From JBGTKH01 sp041744735 (GTDB taxonomy: Bacteria > Planctomycetota > Planctomycetia > Pirellulales > Pirellulaceae), in the NCBI GenBank assembly GCA_041744735.1, contig JBGTKH010000088.1, positions 1 to 33,468 on the forward strand: a stretch of 33,468 nt of DNA. The letters run 5' to 3'. Under the pieces are notes generated by a model, which did not search any database, was not told where the DNA came from, and saw only the letters and a program-made list of their open reading frames with translations. Shown here in pieces: positions 14,596 through 23,711 of this stretch (within the stretch, counting starts at the first letter, position 1; each line of letters opens with the position of its first letter). The position numbers and the translations under genes were made by a program.

Positions 14596-16065
14596 ATGAG
14601 TACCTTCAAACTGCTGCAAGCGGAAATCTTTCATCGCAAGACGAATTTTGTTTTGAGCGTGCTGGCGCTGGTGACGGCGGCGACGCTGTTTGTGGCGGGG
14701 CCGACGTTGCTGCGCGGGTACGCTCATGAATCGAACCAGCGGTTGGCCGCGATGCAGAAGGAAACTAACGTTGCGCTGGCCACGATGCAGGACGAAACGG
14801 CGGCGGAACTGGCGGCCATGCAGGACGAGACGGCGGCGGAACTGGTGGCCATGCAGGCGAAGGCCAAGACGGATCTGGAGGAACTGGACAAACGCACCAA
14901 GTACATCATGCGCGAACTGGGATTCAACCTGCGGATCGTGCACCGCGACACCGACATGTCGAAACTGTACGCCAACTTCATGGCCTTCGACATGCCGGAG
15001 GAATATGTCGAGCGGCTGGCTTCGTCTCCGCAGATCACCAAGATCGCGCACATTGTGGCCACGCTCAAGCAAATGATCACGTGGGAAGATCAGCCGCGGC
15101 TGCTGGTCGGCTTCGCGCCGGAGGCCGTGCAGGCTCATGTCGAAAAAAAACCGCCCATGGGTTTGCAAATCAAGCCAGGGACCGTGTATCTAGGCAGCGT
15201 CGCTGGCGAAGGTCATAAGGTGGGCGACACCGTCGAGATTCTGGGCAAACAATTTCAAGTGGCGATGATTCTGCCGCCGCATGGTACGGCCGAGGAAGAC
15301 ATTGCCATCGCGATGCACTTGAAGGATGCCCAAGCGGTGCTCGACAAGCCGGGCATGATCAGCGAGATCGTTGCGCTGGGCTGCAAATGCACAACCGTGA
15401 ACCGCGTCGAAGAGATCGCCGAACAGTTGGAGTTGGTGTTGCCCGAGGCGAAGATCACCGAGCACCGGCTGAGCGCGATCGCCCGCGAGGACCAGCGGAA
15501 GTTGGTCGAAGAGCACAACCGGCAAACGATGGCCGATTACGTGGCTAAACGTGAGGCCATCATCGCGCAAGAGGCGGCTCGTCGGCAGAGCATCATCGAG
15601 CAAGAGACGGCTCACCGAAAAGGCATCCTCGAGCAAGAACAATCACATCAGCAGAACATCATCGGCCTGCTGAACGGCGTGACCTCGTTTGCGGTGCCGC
15701 TGATTGTGCTGATCTGCGCGGTGTGGGTCGGCCTGTTGGCTTGGTCGAACGTGAATGAACGGCGCGCGGAAATCGGACTGCTGCGGGCGATCGGCAAACA
15801 CTCGGCCATCATCGTGTCGCTGCTGCTGGGCAAGGCAGTCCTGCTAGGTTTGCTCGGCGGAACGGCCGGCTGTCTGTTGGGTTACGGTCTGGCCTATTGG
15901 CTGGCTGTCGGCATCTTGAAAGTGCCGGCCGAACAATTCACGCCCGCCTACGACGTGCTCGTCTATACCTTGCTCGGAGCCCCGCTGGTCGCTGCGATCT
16001 CCAGTTATCTGCCGACGTTATCGGCCGTCACGCAAGACCCGGCGCTAGTGCTGATGGAAGGTTAA
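14596..16065 (+). CDS. FtsX/MacB-type ABC transporter permease with two long coiled-coil stalks
   Basis: This 489-residue permease has four membrane segments (about 16-38, 360-383, 403-438, 452-475) and a large extracytoplasmic domain between the first two. After segment 2 comes ERRAEIGLLRAIG (388-400), the typical FtsX cytoplasmic coupling motif. The extracytoplasmic domain (about 106-295) is flanked by two coiled coils with 11-residue periodicity: 53-100 (units such as DETAAELAAMQ) and 316-352 (RQSIIEQETAH, RKGILEQEQSH). MacB-type proteins couple ATP hydrolysis in the cytoplasm to movement outside, driving export or lipoprotein handling. No ATP-binding subunit gene adjoins it here, so its partner must be encoded elsewhere. 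A GGTGAG Shine-Dalgarno precedes the ATG. Confidence 0.88.
   Translation: MSTFKLLQAEIFHRKTNFVLSVLALVTAATLFVAGPTLLRGYAHESNQRLAAMQKETNVALATMQDETAAELAAMQDETAAELVAMQAKAKTDLEELDKRTKYIMRELGFNLRIVHRDTDMSKLYANFMAFDMPEEYVERLASSPQITKIAHIVATLKQMITWEDQPRLLVGFAPEAVQAHVEKKPPMGLQIKPGTVYLGSVAGEGHKVGDTVEILGKQFQVAMILPPHGTAEEDIAIAMHLKDAQAVLDKPGMISEIVALGCKCTTVNRVEEIAEQLELVLPEAKITEHRLSAIAREDQRKLVEEHNRQTMADYVAKREAIIAQEAARRQSIIEQETAHRKGILEQEQSHQQNIIGLLNGVTSFAVPLIVLICAVWVGLLAWSNVNERRAEIGLLRAIGKHSAIIVSLLLGKAVLLGLLGGTAGCLLGYGLAYWLAVGILKVPAEQFTPAYDVLVYTLLGAPLVAAISSYLPTLSAVTQDPALVLMEG
14785..14850 (+). repeat. 33-bp tandem repeat inside the permease gene
   Basis: Two near-identical 33-base units (14785-14817 and 14818-14850), plus the first bases of a third, encode the 11-residue unit MQDETAAELxA of the first stalk. 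DNA identity is higher than protein function requires, suggesting recent duplication and a possible length-variable stalk. Confidence 0.8.
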
Positions 16066-16083
16066 TCGTGCGCGCGATGCGCC

Positions 16084-16235
16084 GCTCACCACGCGGGCTT
16101 GTCCCCGTGGGAGCATGTTTCTAAACCAGAACATCGCCCGACCGGGACAAGCCCGGCCGTGGCGAAAGACGGTGATTGTTGATGTCCGGCTGGTTCCCAA
16201 ACATCGTTCCACGGGGACAAGCCCGCATGGTGACC
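16084..16235. repeat. Palindromic element with GGGACAAGCCCG motifs
   Basis: Arms at 16084-16120 and 16199-16235 are imperfect inverted copies that share CGGGCTTGTCCCCGTGG and its complement. A third short copy (CCGGGACAAGCCCGG) lies between them. The element fills the gap between the convergent permease and BASS genes and may act as a bidirectional terminator. It has the look of a non-coding dispersed repeat. Confidence 0.75.
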
Positions 16236-16244
16236 AGAAGAATT

Positions 16245-17231
16245 TCAATCATCTTTTCCACCGCCACGACGACTGCTGTATAAAGCCCAAGCCTGTGCCA
16301 ACATTGTGCCGGTGAGCATGCAGCCGAAGGTGTACATGGCCGGGGCGATGGCGATGGCTTTCTGGTCGGGGCCGGGGAAGAGCTGCGTGGCCAGCATCGC
16401 GCCGAGACCGGCGTTCTGCATGCCGATCTCCAGCGTTAGCGCGCGGCGCATCGGTTCGTCCAAGCGCATCGTCCAGCCGCCGAAGTATCCGGCCAGATAC
16501 CCGCCGATGTTTACGGCCAGCAGTGCGCCCAGCAAATCGAAACGATACTGAGCAAACTGTTCGCGGCTGCGGCCGACGACCACGGCGATGATCCAGAGAA
16601 TCGCCAAGTTGGCGACGATCGGACCGATGCGTTTGTAATGCGTTTGCCATTGCGGAAACCAGCGGCTGAATACGTACCCGGACACGACCGGCAACACGAC
16701 GGTCAGCAGCAGCAAGAAACTCGCATCGAGCAGCAACCGGATACTCACGCTCTTGTCGCTCGACAGCGACAGCGCCAACACCATCGGCACGGCCAGCGGG
16801 GAGAGCAGCGTGGCCATGGTCGTCAGGCTGACCGAGTAGCTTGTATTGCCGCGCGCGAGCAGCGTGAGCACGTTCGACGCCATCGCGCCCGGCACGCAGC
16901 CGACCAAGATCATGCCGATCAAGTACTGCCCTTCAAGCTGCCACAAGATACCCATGCCGTAGGCCAGCAGCGGCATCGTTGTGTATTGCAGCGCCGTGCC
17001 GCCCAACACCGTGGGCCAGCGCCGCGCCACCTGCCGCACTTCGTCGCGCGGCAACATTAGCCCAATCGCAAACATCGTCGCCGCGATCAGCCACGGCAAC
17101 AGCGGCTCGCTGGCTGTAAACACGTCGGCCAGCGGCGGAAGCTGAGAAGGCCAACGTCTTTGCACGACCGGCCAGCAATACGCAGCCAGCGATGAGAGCA
17201 CTAACCACACGAGCAGATAACGTTCAAGCAT
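16245..17231 (-). CDS. Bile acid:sodium symporter (BASS) family transporter
   Basis: This 328-residue protein has about 9-10 hydrophobic segments. It carries the BASS signature GCVPGAMASNVLTLLARGN and the second crossover motif LTLEIGMQNAGLGAML, which form the sodium and substrate sites. The family takes up organic anions (bile acids, pantoate, pyruvate, sulfonates) with sodium across the cytoplasmic membrane; the substrate here is unknown. I chose the ATG at 17229-17231 because the protein then starts MLERYLLVWLV at the first membrane helix; the frame extends 21 residues further upstream, but those residues are unlike the family. It starts 26 bases after the sulfotransferase stop on the same strand, so the two are probably co-transcribed. 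Confidence 0.9.
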   Translation of the reverse strand: MLERYLLVWLVLSSLAAYCWPVVQRRWPSQLPPLADVFTASEPLLPWLIAATMFAIGLMLPRDEVRQVARRWPTVLGGTALQYTTMPLLAYGMGILWQLEGQYLIGMILVGCVPGAMASNVLTLLARGNTSYSVSLTTMATLLSPLAVPMVLALSLSSDKSVSIRLLLDASFLLLLTVVLPVVSGYVFSRWFPQWQTHYKRIGPIVANLAILWIIAVVVGRSREQFAQYRFDLLGALLAVNIGGYLAGYFGGWTMRLDEPMRRALTLEIGMQNAGLGAMLATQLFPGPDQKAIAIAPAMYTFGCMLTGTMLAQAWALYSSRRGGGKDD

Positions 17232-17257
17232 TGGCGGCCACCTGCTCGGAGACGGTA

Positions 17258-18124
17258 CTATGCGGCCTTTCGCGTAGCGGCCGCCAAATTCCAAAAGTCC
17301 GGCGATTTACCAAAGAAGCGGAGGAACTCGATCGCGTCGTCGGCGATCCTGTCGCGGACCCACGCCAGCGTAGTCGCATCCCACTTAACTGGTCCGCGAA
17401 ACGGCTTGCGCAGTCCGAACCGGCCTTCGAGTTGTTTCTGGTGCTGAGCCGAAAGTCCGTTCCAGATCCGGCGCGACCACGCGAATCGACGAACCAAACG
17501 CAGCAAACGCGAGTCAAAACTCTTCTGCTCGGCAGGATTCAGTTTGACATGCCCAAGCTCGACGTTGCAATCTGGGTCAACTTTCAAAAACCGGAAGCAG
17601 GCTTTTAATTCTCGTTGCGGATGGCGAGTCAAGTCTTCCAGAAACAGCACGTGGATTTGGCGGTCGTGAAAGTGCCGGCGATAAGTGCTGATCCGCTGCC
17701 AATAAAGCGTGTCCGCGATCATGTTCGGGAAGGCTTCGAGCGTTTTGCGGATCGAATAAGGTGCTTCAATGCCATACACGTAACCGCTGTGGTGTTGTTC
17801 CCGGTAGCTGGACTCCAAACGCGCAAGGGGATTGCGGGCAATGAAGATTAGCCGGGCTTGCGGAAAGTATTGACGAATGCGGCTGCAGGCGATTTCCGCG
17901 AATTCTGCGGACGAGTAGAACGTGCTTCCTTCGCCGTGGACACTTGCCGAGCCGCTCTGTGAGAACAATGACTCGTACCACGGCCAGCCCCGATCAAATT
18001 CCGCGGCGAAAAAGTTCGGCTCCTTAATCCCGGGAATGTAGATGTCGGGATGCCGGCCCAGCAACGCACACAAGGTGGTCGTGCCACACTTGCTGAAGCC
18101 GGGCACAATGAAGTCCAAGTGCAT
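17258..18124 (-). CDS. PAPS-dependent sulfotransferase
   Basis: This 288-residue protein is a typical sulfotransferase. The 5'-phosphosulfate-binding loop is PGFSKCGTTTLCALL at about residues 8-22. The 3'-phosphate-binding region is FIARNPLARLESSYR at about 94-108, with Arg97 and the serines at 105/106. The enzyme moves sulfate from PAPS to an alcohol or amine of a carbohydrate, lipid or protein. Planctomycete genomes are rich in such enzymes. Its position between a glycosyltransferase gene (upstream on the same strand) and a transporter suggests sulfation of a surface glycan, which is inference. There is no membrane segment, and the length is normal. Confidence 0.93.
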   Translation of the reverse strand: MHLDFIVPGFSKCGTTTLCALLGRHPDIYIPGIKEPNFFAAEFDRGWPWYESLFSQSGSASVHGEGSTFYSSAEFAEIACSRIRQYFPQARLIFIARNPLARLESSYREQHHSGYVYGIEAPYSIRKTLEAFPNMIADTLYWQRISTYRRHFHDRQIHVLFLEDLTRHPQRELKACFRFLKVDPDCNVELGHVKLNPAEQKSFDSRLLRLVRRFAWSRRIWNGLSAQHQKQLEGRFGLRKPFRGPVKWDATTLAWVRDRIADDAIEFLRFFGKSPDFWNLAAATRKAA

Positions 18125-18218
18125 GCTTTGGTGCCTTTGCCGGTCAGTGATTGTGGACGATTATCTCGGCGTGTTCCGCAGCCGCCAATCGCCATGGTCG
18201 CAACGTTGGATCAGCGGG

Positions 18219-19715
18219 TTACGCTGCCGCCAAGTTCGCGGCGGGAGCTTGCGAGGCGACACGGCGGCCGCTGGCGACAAGGTCCAGCGCGCCATGCAGA
18301 CGCGGGCCGATGCTGTCCAAGCTGGCCCAAGCATACATGTCAGCGCGGACGCGCGCCGCTACGTCGTCGTATTCCGCTCGATGATACTTGGCCAGTGTGT
18401 AACTCTCTCGGATCGCTTGCACCAACGAGGGCCAAACAATTCTTCCCCACGTAGTTCTCAGCCGCAGTCTCCGTTCCTGCGGCCAAGCCGCGGGTTCGGG
18501 GTGCGATTCGACGACGAAGCCGTGGTTGGCATCGAAGTAGTCGCCCATAGCCGTGTGGTCCGGGGAAACTCCCGGCCGGCCCGCGGCAAGATAGTTCATC
18601 AACGGCAAGCAGTTGCCCTCGGCCTTCGTGGTTTGCAGGTAATACGTGCTGGCTTCCGCAAGCTGATACATTTGCGATTCGGCGAGATACTCGTTGATAA
18701 ACACCACTCGGCAACGGTGCGGAATGTCGCGAGCGATGAAGTATTGTAAGACGTTGGCCACCTGCATGGGATCGCTCGTGATCAGCTTGACCAGCAAGGT
18801 GGCATCTTCGCAATCGCCCAAGGCAAACAGGAATCCCGTCAGCAGGTCGATCCAATTCTTGCGCCCATCCTTGGGATTGAAAATGCTGCTGTACACGATC
18901 CCGGAAAGAGTCAGCGGCGCAGGTTCGGGTTCCGGCAGAGGGAATTTCCCATGAATGCTTTTGGCGAACCGGGCCTGCCTGCCCAAGGGATTGGTCATAC
19001 GGCGGTACAAGTTGTCTCCCAACATCGCCTGACATCCGTGGCGAATTCCCGATTCAACTCGCCGGCCGATCTGCAGAATTAGGGGACGACGAGACCGCGG
19101 CGTGAAACTCGGCATTGGAGATGATTGCCGCGACTCCGATCCTCGGAAACAATAGGCCGGAAATTCCAACTGGATCTGCCGGTGTGAATCCCACGGCGAT
19201 AGGTCAAAGTATTGGTCGGGTGTCGGGACCTGTACGATGCGAATGGGGGCCGAGATGCCGGCGCGCTCGAAAGCGTGTTTTGTAAACGGCCCGCCGACCA
19301 GAATCAGGTCGCAGCGATTAGCGGTGGAAACCCAGTCGTTCTGCGGATTGCCGTCGAAGGCATAATTTGGCACTTCGGGGAATTCCCACGCGGGTACGAC
19401 AACGTTGGGCACCGAATCGGCCAGGCACGCGTCTTGGAACGGCAGCAGCGCCACGTGAATCGGATCCAGCCCGCGTAAACGTGCGTCGCGCGCGGCAGTT
19501 TCCACGTCTTGTTTCTGATTGGGTACCCGAATCAACTCGCCCCAGCTCTGCAGTAGCGGGGCAAACAATTCGGCCACGATATCGTAGGAGTAACCCGCCA
19601 TGCCCAGGTTCTTTCCCCGCGTGGCACCAGTTCCATAGGAGGTCAACAGAACGGCAGGCCGACGACTGACTCGATTTGCGGGGAATGGCAAAATCACTGG
19701 CGCCTGAAGTTGCAT
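18219..19715 (-). CDS. GT4-like glycosyltransferase
   Basis: This 498-residue protein has a GT-B layout. The N-terminal half includes the acceptor-side motif LLTSYGTGATRGKNLGMAGY. The C-terminal half has the donor-side pattern GIVYSSIFNPKDGRKNW, then TKAEGNCLPLMNYLAAGRPG, with the acidic residue that holds the nucleotide sugar. It should transfer a sugar to a glycan, lipid or small acceptor. I chose the ATG at 19713-19715 because GGAAGGAAGG lies 4 bases before it; the frame also permits a start 20 codons earlier. It lies 94 bases before the sulfotransferase on the same strand and is divergent from the methyltransferase gene, with about 200 bases of shared promoter region between them. Confidence 0.87.
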   Translation of the reverse strand: MQLQAPVILPFPANRVSRRPAVLLTSYGTGATRGKNLGMAGYSYDIVAELFAPLLQSWGELIRVPNQKQDVETAARDARLRGLDPIHVALLPFQDACLADSVPNVVVPAWEFPEVPNYAFDGNPQNDWVSTANRCDLILVGGPFTKHAFERAGISAPIRIVQVPTPDQYFDLSPWDSHRQIQLEFPAYCFRGSESRQSSPMPSFTPRSRRPLILQIGRRVESGIRHGCQAMLGDNLYRRMTNPLGRQARFAKSIHGKFPLPEPEPAPLTLSGIVYSSIFNPKDGRKNWIDLLTGFLFALGDCEDATLLVKLITSDPMQVANVLQYFIARDIPHRCRVVFINEYLAESQMYQLAEASTYYLQTTKAEGNCLPLMNYLAAGRPGVSPDHTAMGDYFDANHGFVVESHPEPAAWPQERRLRLRTTWGRIVWPSLVQAIRESYTLAKYHRAEYDDVAARVRADMYAWASLDSIGPRLHGALDLVASGRRVASQAPAANLAAA

Positions 19716-19919
19716 CGGGCCTTCCTTCCAACCTGGGACAACGTAGTTGTACGTGCGGTGCAACGGGCTTCCCACGGCTTACGTCCGGCGGAACCGATCG
19801 CGCTGTGGGGCAGTTTATGCATCGGTTTGATGAACGGTTTGACTTTAGGGTTGATAACGCCTGTGTCGATGAACCTGAAGGTATTATCTCGATTGGTTTT
19901 TCTGACAAGGAAGATGCGT

Positions 19920-20735
19920 ATGTGGTCAATGCTGCGCTCCCAGCGAAAGCATCCCCAAACTCAAGCTCGGCCTAACAGCAATACCCCGCCGGGGTGGCGC
20001 GTCGGGCTAATGGATCAGGCCAGCAACGGCTGGTTCAAGCAGGCGACGGGGCAACTTGCCGAAGGATTTGTCATCACGCCGGACGACACGGTGCTCGATG
20101 TTGGCTGCGGCGAGGGCGGTGCCTGCTTGTTTGCGGCTCGACGAGGCGCTGAGGTCATTGCTAGCGACGTCGATCCCGAAGCGATCGCGAAACTTCACCA
20201 GAAACTTCAAGACCTGCCGGCACGTGCATTTCAGGCGCTGGTGAGCGACTCGAATCCGCTGCCGTTAGCCGATAGCACCGCCAATAAAGTGATCGCCATG
20301 GAAGTGCTGGAGCACGTCGACGACCCAGTGCAGTTCATGGGCGAACTGGTGCGCGTCGGCTGCCCCGGTGCGCAGTTCCTGATTACCGTCCCCGACCCCG
20401 TGGCCGAAGAGGTTCAACGAGACGTCGCGTCGCCGAGCTATTGGACCAAACCCAACCACTTGCGGATCTTTCAGCGCAATCAGTTGGATCAATTGGTCGA
20501 AGACTCGGGGTTGATCATCGAGCGGCGAATGCAAACGGGCTTCTTTTGGGCGCTCTGGTGGGTGCTGTTTTGGGCCGTCGACCAGCAGTTCGGTGAACCG
20601 GAGGCCCCGCTGCTCGAAAATTGGACTAAGACTTGGTATGCACTGCTCTCGAATCCCAAAGGCGAGGCCATTCGCAAAGCCCTGGACAAGACCATGCCCA
20701 AAAGCCAAGTGCTGGTCGCTCGCAAACCGGCGTGA
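19920..20735 (+). CDS. Class I SAM-dependent methyltransferase
   Basis: This 271-residue protein contains SAM motif I TVLDVGCGEGGACLFAARRG, an acidic ASDVDPEAI loop after strand 2 and the post-I motif VIAMEVLEHVDDP. This is a methyltransferase of the UbiE/SmtA-like type, probably acting on a small molecule or a glycan/lipid precursor. The start at 19920 is supported by AAGGAAG 6 bases upstream; ATGs at 19914 and 19869 are in frame. The C-terminal part has an amphipathic or hydrophobic stretch (FFWALWWVLFWAV), consistent with membrane association. It is divergent from the glycosyltransferase and convergent with the ABC exporter, so it probably joins the same surface-molecule pathway. Confidence 0.86.
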   Translation: MWSMLRSQRKHPQTQARPNSNTPPGWRVGLMDQASNGWFKQATGQLAEGFVITPDDTVLDVGCGEGGACLFAARRGAEVIASDVDPEAIAKLHQKLQDLPARAFQALVSDSNPLPLADSTANKVIAMEVLEHVDDPVQFMGELVRVGCPGAQFLITVPDPVAEEVQRDVASPSYWTKPNHLRIFQRNQLDQLVEDSGLIIERRMQTGFFWALWWVLFWAVDQQFGEPEAPLLENWTKTWYALLSNPKGEAIRKALDKTMPKSQVLVARKPA

Positions 20736-20805
20736 GGTCGCCGCGTTTCGTCTCGCATGCTCGTCGCCCCCGTCGAACTCGGCCGACTCCCACGTGCTCG
20801 TCGAC

Positions 20806-20826
20806 CCCACGTGCTCGTCACGTGGG
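20806..20826. terminator. Perfect 8-bp hairpin between convergent genes
   Basis: CCCACGTG, a 5-base loop and CACGTGGG form a perfect stem at 20806-20826, between the convergent methyltransferase and ABC exporter genes. It has no T-tract, so it may be a transcription-collision barrier or a factor-assisted terminator. Part of the arm (CCCACGTGCTCGTC) also occurs a few bases upstream. Confidence 0.5.
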
Positions 20827-20908
20827 TGAGCAAGACTGTCCGGTTAGCAATGTCTGCCTAGCCCGTCAGTCTCTCGTCCCAACCGGCCAAACTGGATGGG
20901 GACGCCGC

Positions 20909-22885
20909 TCACGCCGCCGCGGGCAGAGTTGGCGGGGATGCGTTCTGGATGCTCATGTACTCCGCATACGAGTAGTCGCCGACAATTCGGCCGTTGTCCA
21001 GTACGATGATGCGGTCCGCTAGTTCTAGGGTCGACAAGCGGTGAGTCACGAAGATCGTGGTCCGTTGCTTCAGGAACTCGCGCAGCGACACATGGACCAA
21101 TTGTTCCGTCGCCCGGTCAATCTGGCTCGTTGCCTCATCGAAGATCATGATCCTCGGATTGGCCAGAATGGCGCAGGCCAAGGCAATCCGCTGCCGTTGT
21201 CCGCCCGAGAGCATTCCGCCACGCTCTCCAACGTGCGTCTGGTAGCCGTCAGGCAACTGCCGGACAAAATCGTCCACGCGCGCGATGCGAGACGCCTGCA
21301 GAACTTCCTCGCGCGATGCATTCGGCCGCGAGTAGATGAGGTTCTCCCAAATCGTACCGCGGAACAGAATCGGTTCCTGGGTTACCAAGCCGATCTGTTG
21401 GCGCAGCTTCCGGGGATTCATGGCTCGCAGTTTGACACCGTCCAGAAAGATATCGCCCCACTGTGGATCGTAGAAGCGGGCCAGCAGATTGACGAGCGTC
21501 GTTTTTCCGGAACCATTGGCACCGACCACTGCCACCGTTTGACCGAATGGTATCTCTAAGCAAATCTTCTTCAGGATCGTTTGATTGGGGCGATACGCAA
21601 AGTTGACCTCGTTGAAACGAATGCTCTTGGCGTGCAGCGGGACCGGATGAGCGTCGGCCGGCGCCGCGATTTCCGCCGGCTGCTCGAAGAACGTGTACAA
21701 CGAGCGTGAGGCGACGGCCGCACGCACGAGCACATTGTAAATGTCTCCCATCTTCCGCGCTGGGTCGCTAATGCCGGCCAGCATCGCATAGAACACGAAC
21801 ATCGTGCTGGCGGTTAGCGGCTTGTCGCTGATGCGGATTCCCAGCAGATGCGTTTGCTGGTTAAGGACCAAGTACGCGCCAGCCAGCACGGCGACCGCCA
21901 GACACACGACGCCCACCAACTCGCTGATCGGTCGCACGAGCGAATCATAGTAGGCCATTTTCATCGACAGCTTGCACAGCGAGCGGGCGCTGTGCTTGAA
22001 ACGGCAACGTTCGCGCGGTTCGCGGTTATAAATACGGACGATGCGGATGGCACTGAGCGTCTCCAGGATATTCTGCAGTACGCTGGCGATACCGCCCATT
22101 TCGCGGAGCGAGGCCTTTTTCATCCGCTTCGACAAATGGTGAATCAGCAATGCCCCCACGGGCGCGGCCAGTAAGCTGATCAGCAACAGCCGCCACGAAA
22201 TCATACACGCAGCGATCAAACACGCGAACATCTTCAGCGGCTCGCGGATGCTGGTTCCATACAAGCTCTTCAAACCCGCGCTGACCAAGCCGATGTTGTG
22301 CGACAGCAGCGTCATCAACGGAGCCGCGCCGGTGGTCTCGATCCGCTGTTGGTCCATGCCCAGCGCGGCCCGGTAAAAAATACGCTGCATGTCCATCGCC
22401 GTGCGGTTGGCCACTCGCGCCACAAGCACCGTGTTGAGCACCATGCAAACCCCCTTCAGGATCGTGACGGCGATCAAAAAACCCATCACCATCAGCAGGG
22501 TTCCAAACGGAGTGCTGGGAATCCGTTTGTCCAGCCACGATTCCAGCGTCTGATAGAATGACAGCGTCTCTTGTGCCTTGCCGCAGCGTGCTCGACCCTG
22601 TTCCAGCCGAGCCGGCAATTCAATGTCCGACGCCCCAGTGATCCGCTGCCGCTCCAGTTCCGCTACGTCGGCGCCGTACTGCTGGGCGAGCTCTTTTGTC
22701 CGCTCGATCTCGTCGTCTAGCCAGGTTTGGATCGTCTTTCCCTCGAACACGATCTCAACAAATGGATAGACCGTGGTGATGCTGACACCCCACAGGACGC
22801 CAATCAAGAGTGCGTTCAGGACGGAGGCCAGAATCGTCCAGCGGTATCGCAACGACAATTTGATCGCTTTGAGGAAATACGGCAT
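20909..22885 (-). CDS. MsbA-like ABC exporter (fused permease and ATPase)
   Basis: This 658-residue half-transporter has a membrane domain with six hydrophobic segments (first at about 15-40, others between 125 and 385). The first loop is unusually large (about residues 45-125) and rich in charged, helical residues. The ATPase domain has Walker A GANGSGKTT, Q-loop VTQEPILF, signature LSGGQRQ, Walker B RIMIFDEATSQID and H-loop FVTHRLST, all intact. It should work as a homodimer, flipping a lipid, glycolipid or peptide across the cytoplasmic membrane. The nearby glycosyltransferase, sulfotransferase and methyltransferase point to a modified glycolipid as a plausible cargo. The extended extracytoplasmic loop is longer than in MsbA. 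Confidence 0.93.
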   Translation of the reverse strand: MPYFLKAIKLSLRYRWTILASVLNALLIGVLWGVSITTVYPFVEIVFEGKTIQTWLDDEIERTKELAQQYGADVAELERQRITGASDIELPARLEQGRARCGKAQETLSFYQTLESWLDKRIPSTPFGTLLMVMGFLIAVTILKGVCMVLNTVLVARVANRTAMDMQRIFYRAALGMDQQRIETTGAAPLMTLLSHNIGLVSAGLKSLYGTSIREPLKMFACLIAACMISWRLLLISLLAAPVGALLIHHLSKRMKKASLREMGGIASVLQNILETLSAIRIVRIYNREPRERCRFKHSARSLCKLSMKMAYYDSLVRPISELVGVVCLAVAVLAGAYLVLNQQTHLLGIRISDKPLTASTMFVFYAMLAGISDPARKMGDIYNVLVRAAVASRSLYTFFEQPAEIAAPADAHPVPLHAKSIRFNEVNFAYRPNQTILKKICLEIPFGQTVAVVGANGSGKTTLVNLLARFYDPQWGDIFLDGVKLRAMNPRKLRQQIGLVTQEPILFRGTIWENLIYSRPNASREEVLQASRIARVDDFVRQLPDGYQTHVGERGGMLSGGQRQRIALACAILANPRIMIFDEATSQIDRATEQLVHVSLREFLKQRTTIFVTHRLSTLELADRIIVLDNGRIVGDYSYAEYMSIQNASPPTLPAAA

Positions 22886-23068
22886 CGCGTGGCAGGCTCA
22901 AGAGAGAGGCGGGCAAGCTTCGTGGTGGGTCGTGCCGTTCCAATTATCGGTGTGAGCGGCGTATGAATCTGAACGATTAAACGGCCTAGGCCTGTTCACC
23001 CGCCGCAGTGGTGGAAGGGACAGACGGATAATTCCGGTTGAAGAGTTTGGGAAAAATATTCCAAATAG

Positions 23069-23098
23069 TTGACTTTTGATTGTTGCAAGGCCGATAAT
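23069..23098 (+). promoter_or_regulatory. Sigma-70-like promoter for the c-type cytochrome-like gene
   Basis: TTGACT (23069-23074) and GATAAT (23093-23098) are 18 bases apart, close to the bacterial housekeeping consensus, in the otherwise gene-free gap 22886-23251. Transcription would start near 23105, leaving a leader of about 145 bases. An imperfect palindrome TTTGGGAA...TTCCAAA (about 23046-23065) lies directly upstream and could be an operator. No other feature was seen in this gap. The promoter is called from sequence alone. Confidence 0.55.
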
Positions 23099-23251
23099 AG
23101 ACGGCCGTTTATGGGAATGCGGATTGTTGGCACGCACTTGTGGCTGCGGACGAGGCCCATGACCCATCGGCCGAGTCACTCAGGTCAGCGACATCAGCGC
23201 GATGCCAAATCCGCGAGGCGATTCAATTCATTTACACCTGGGAGTCGTTAC

Positions 23252-23623
23252 ATGAGAAAGGTGATTCTGTTGAGCGCGGCATTGGGAATGGCTGTTGTCG
23301 TTTCGCTGGGCATCTCCGCCGCGGAGAAGGCTGACGCCAAGTACACGATCAAGCAGGTCATGGCCAAAGCCCACAAAGAGAAGTTGCTGAACAAGGTCGC
23401 CGAGGGCAATGCGAGCGCCGAAGAGAAGCAACAGCTTCTGGAGTCGTACGCGGCGCTGGGAGACAACGAACCGCCCAAGGGCGACGCCGCCAGTTGGAAG
23501 GAAAAGACCGACGCCTTGGTTGCGGCCGCGAAGGCAGCCGTTGACGGAGACGCCGAAGCCGCCGCGAAACTGAAGGCCGCGTCAAACTGCGCCGCTTGCC
23601 ACAAGGCTCACAAAGGCTCGTAG
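23252..23623 (+). CDS. Exported small c-type cytochrome-like protein
   Basis: This 123-residue precursor starts MRKVILLSAALGMAVVVSLG, a signal peptide that ends near ISA-A. Its C-terminal CAACH motif binds covalent haem in c-type cytochromes. The body is Lys/Ala/Glu-rich and helical. I chose the ATG at 23252 because GGGAG lies about 9 bases upstream and a signal peptide follows directly; the frame is open upstream but not convincing. No distal methionine ligand is obvious, so the haem might be high-spin, bis-His or absent. It precedes a metal-binding-type exported protein by 88 bases, so the two may share an operon and a periplasmic redox or metal role. Confidence 0.85.
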   Translation: MRKVILLSAALGMAVVVSLGISAAEKADAKYTIKQVMAKAHKEKLLNKVAEGNASAEEKQQLLESYAALGDNEPPKGDAASWKEKTDALVAAAKAAVDGDAEAAAKLKAASNCAACHKAHKGS

Positions 23624-23646
23624 TGTCGCCTCGATTCGAGCGACAC
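23623..23646. terminator. Hairpin at the stop of the cytochrome-like gene
   Basis: An 11-bp stem with one bulge (GTGTCGCCTCGA paired with TCGAGCGACAC) begins at the last base of the stop codon. It lacks a T-tract. It may partly terminate transcription or protect the upstream mRNA and so set a different level for the next gene. Confidence 0.4.
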
Positions 23647-23711
23647 AACGCGGGCCATTTACCAAACTCGAATTTATGCAAATCTCACCCTAAATGCAAA
23701 GGAGCGTTGTC

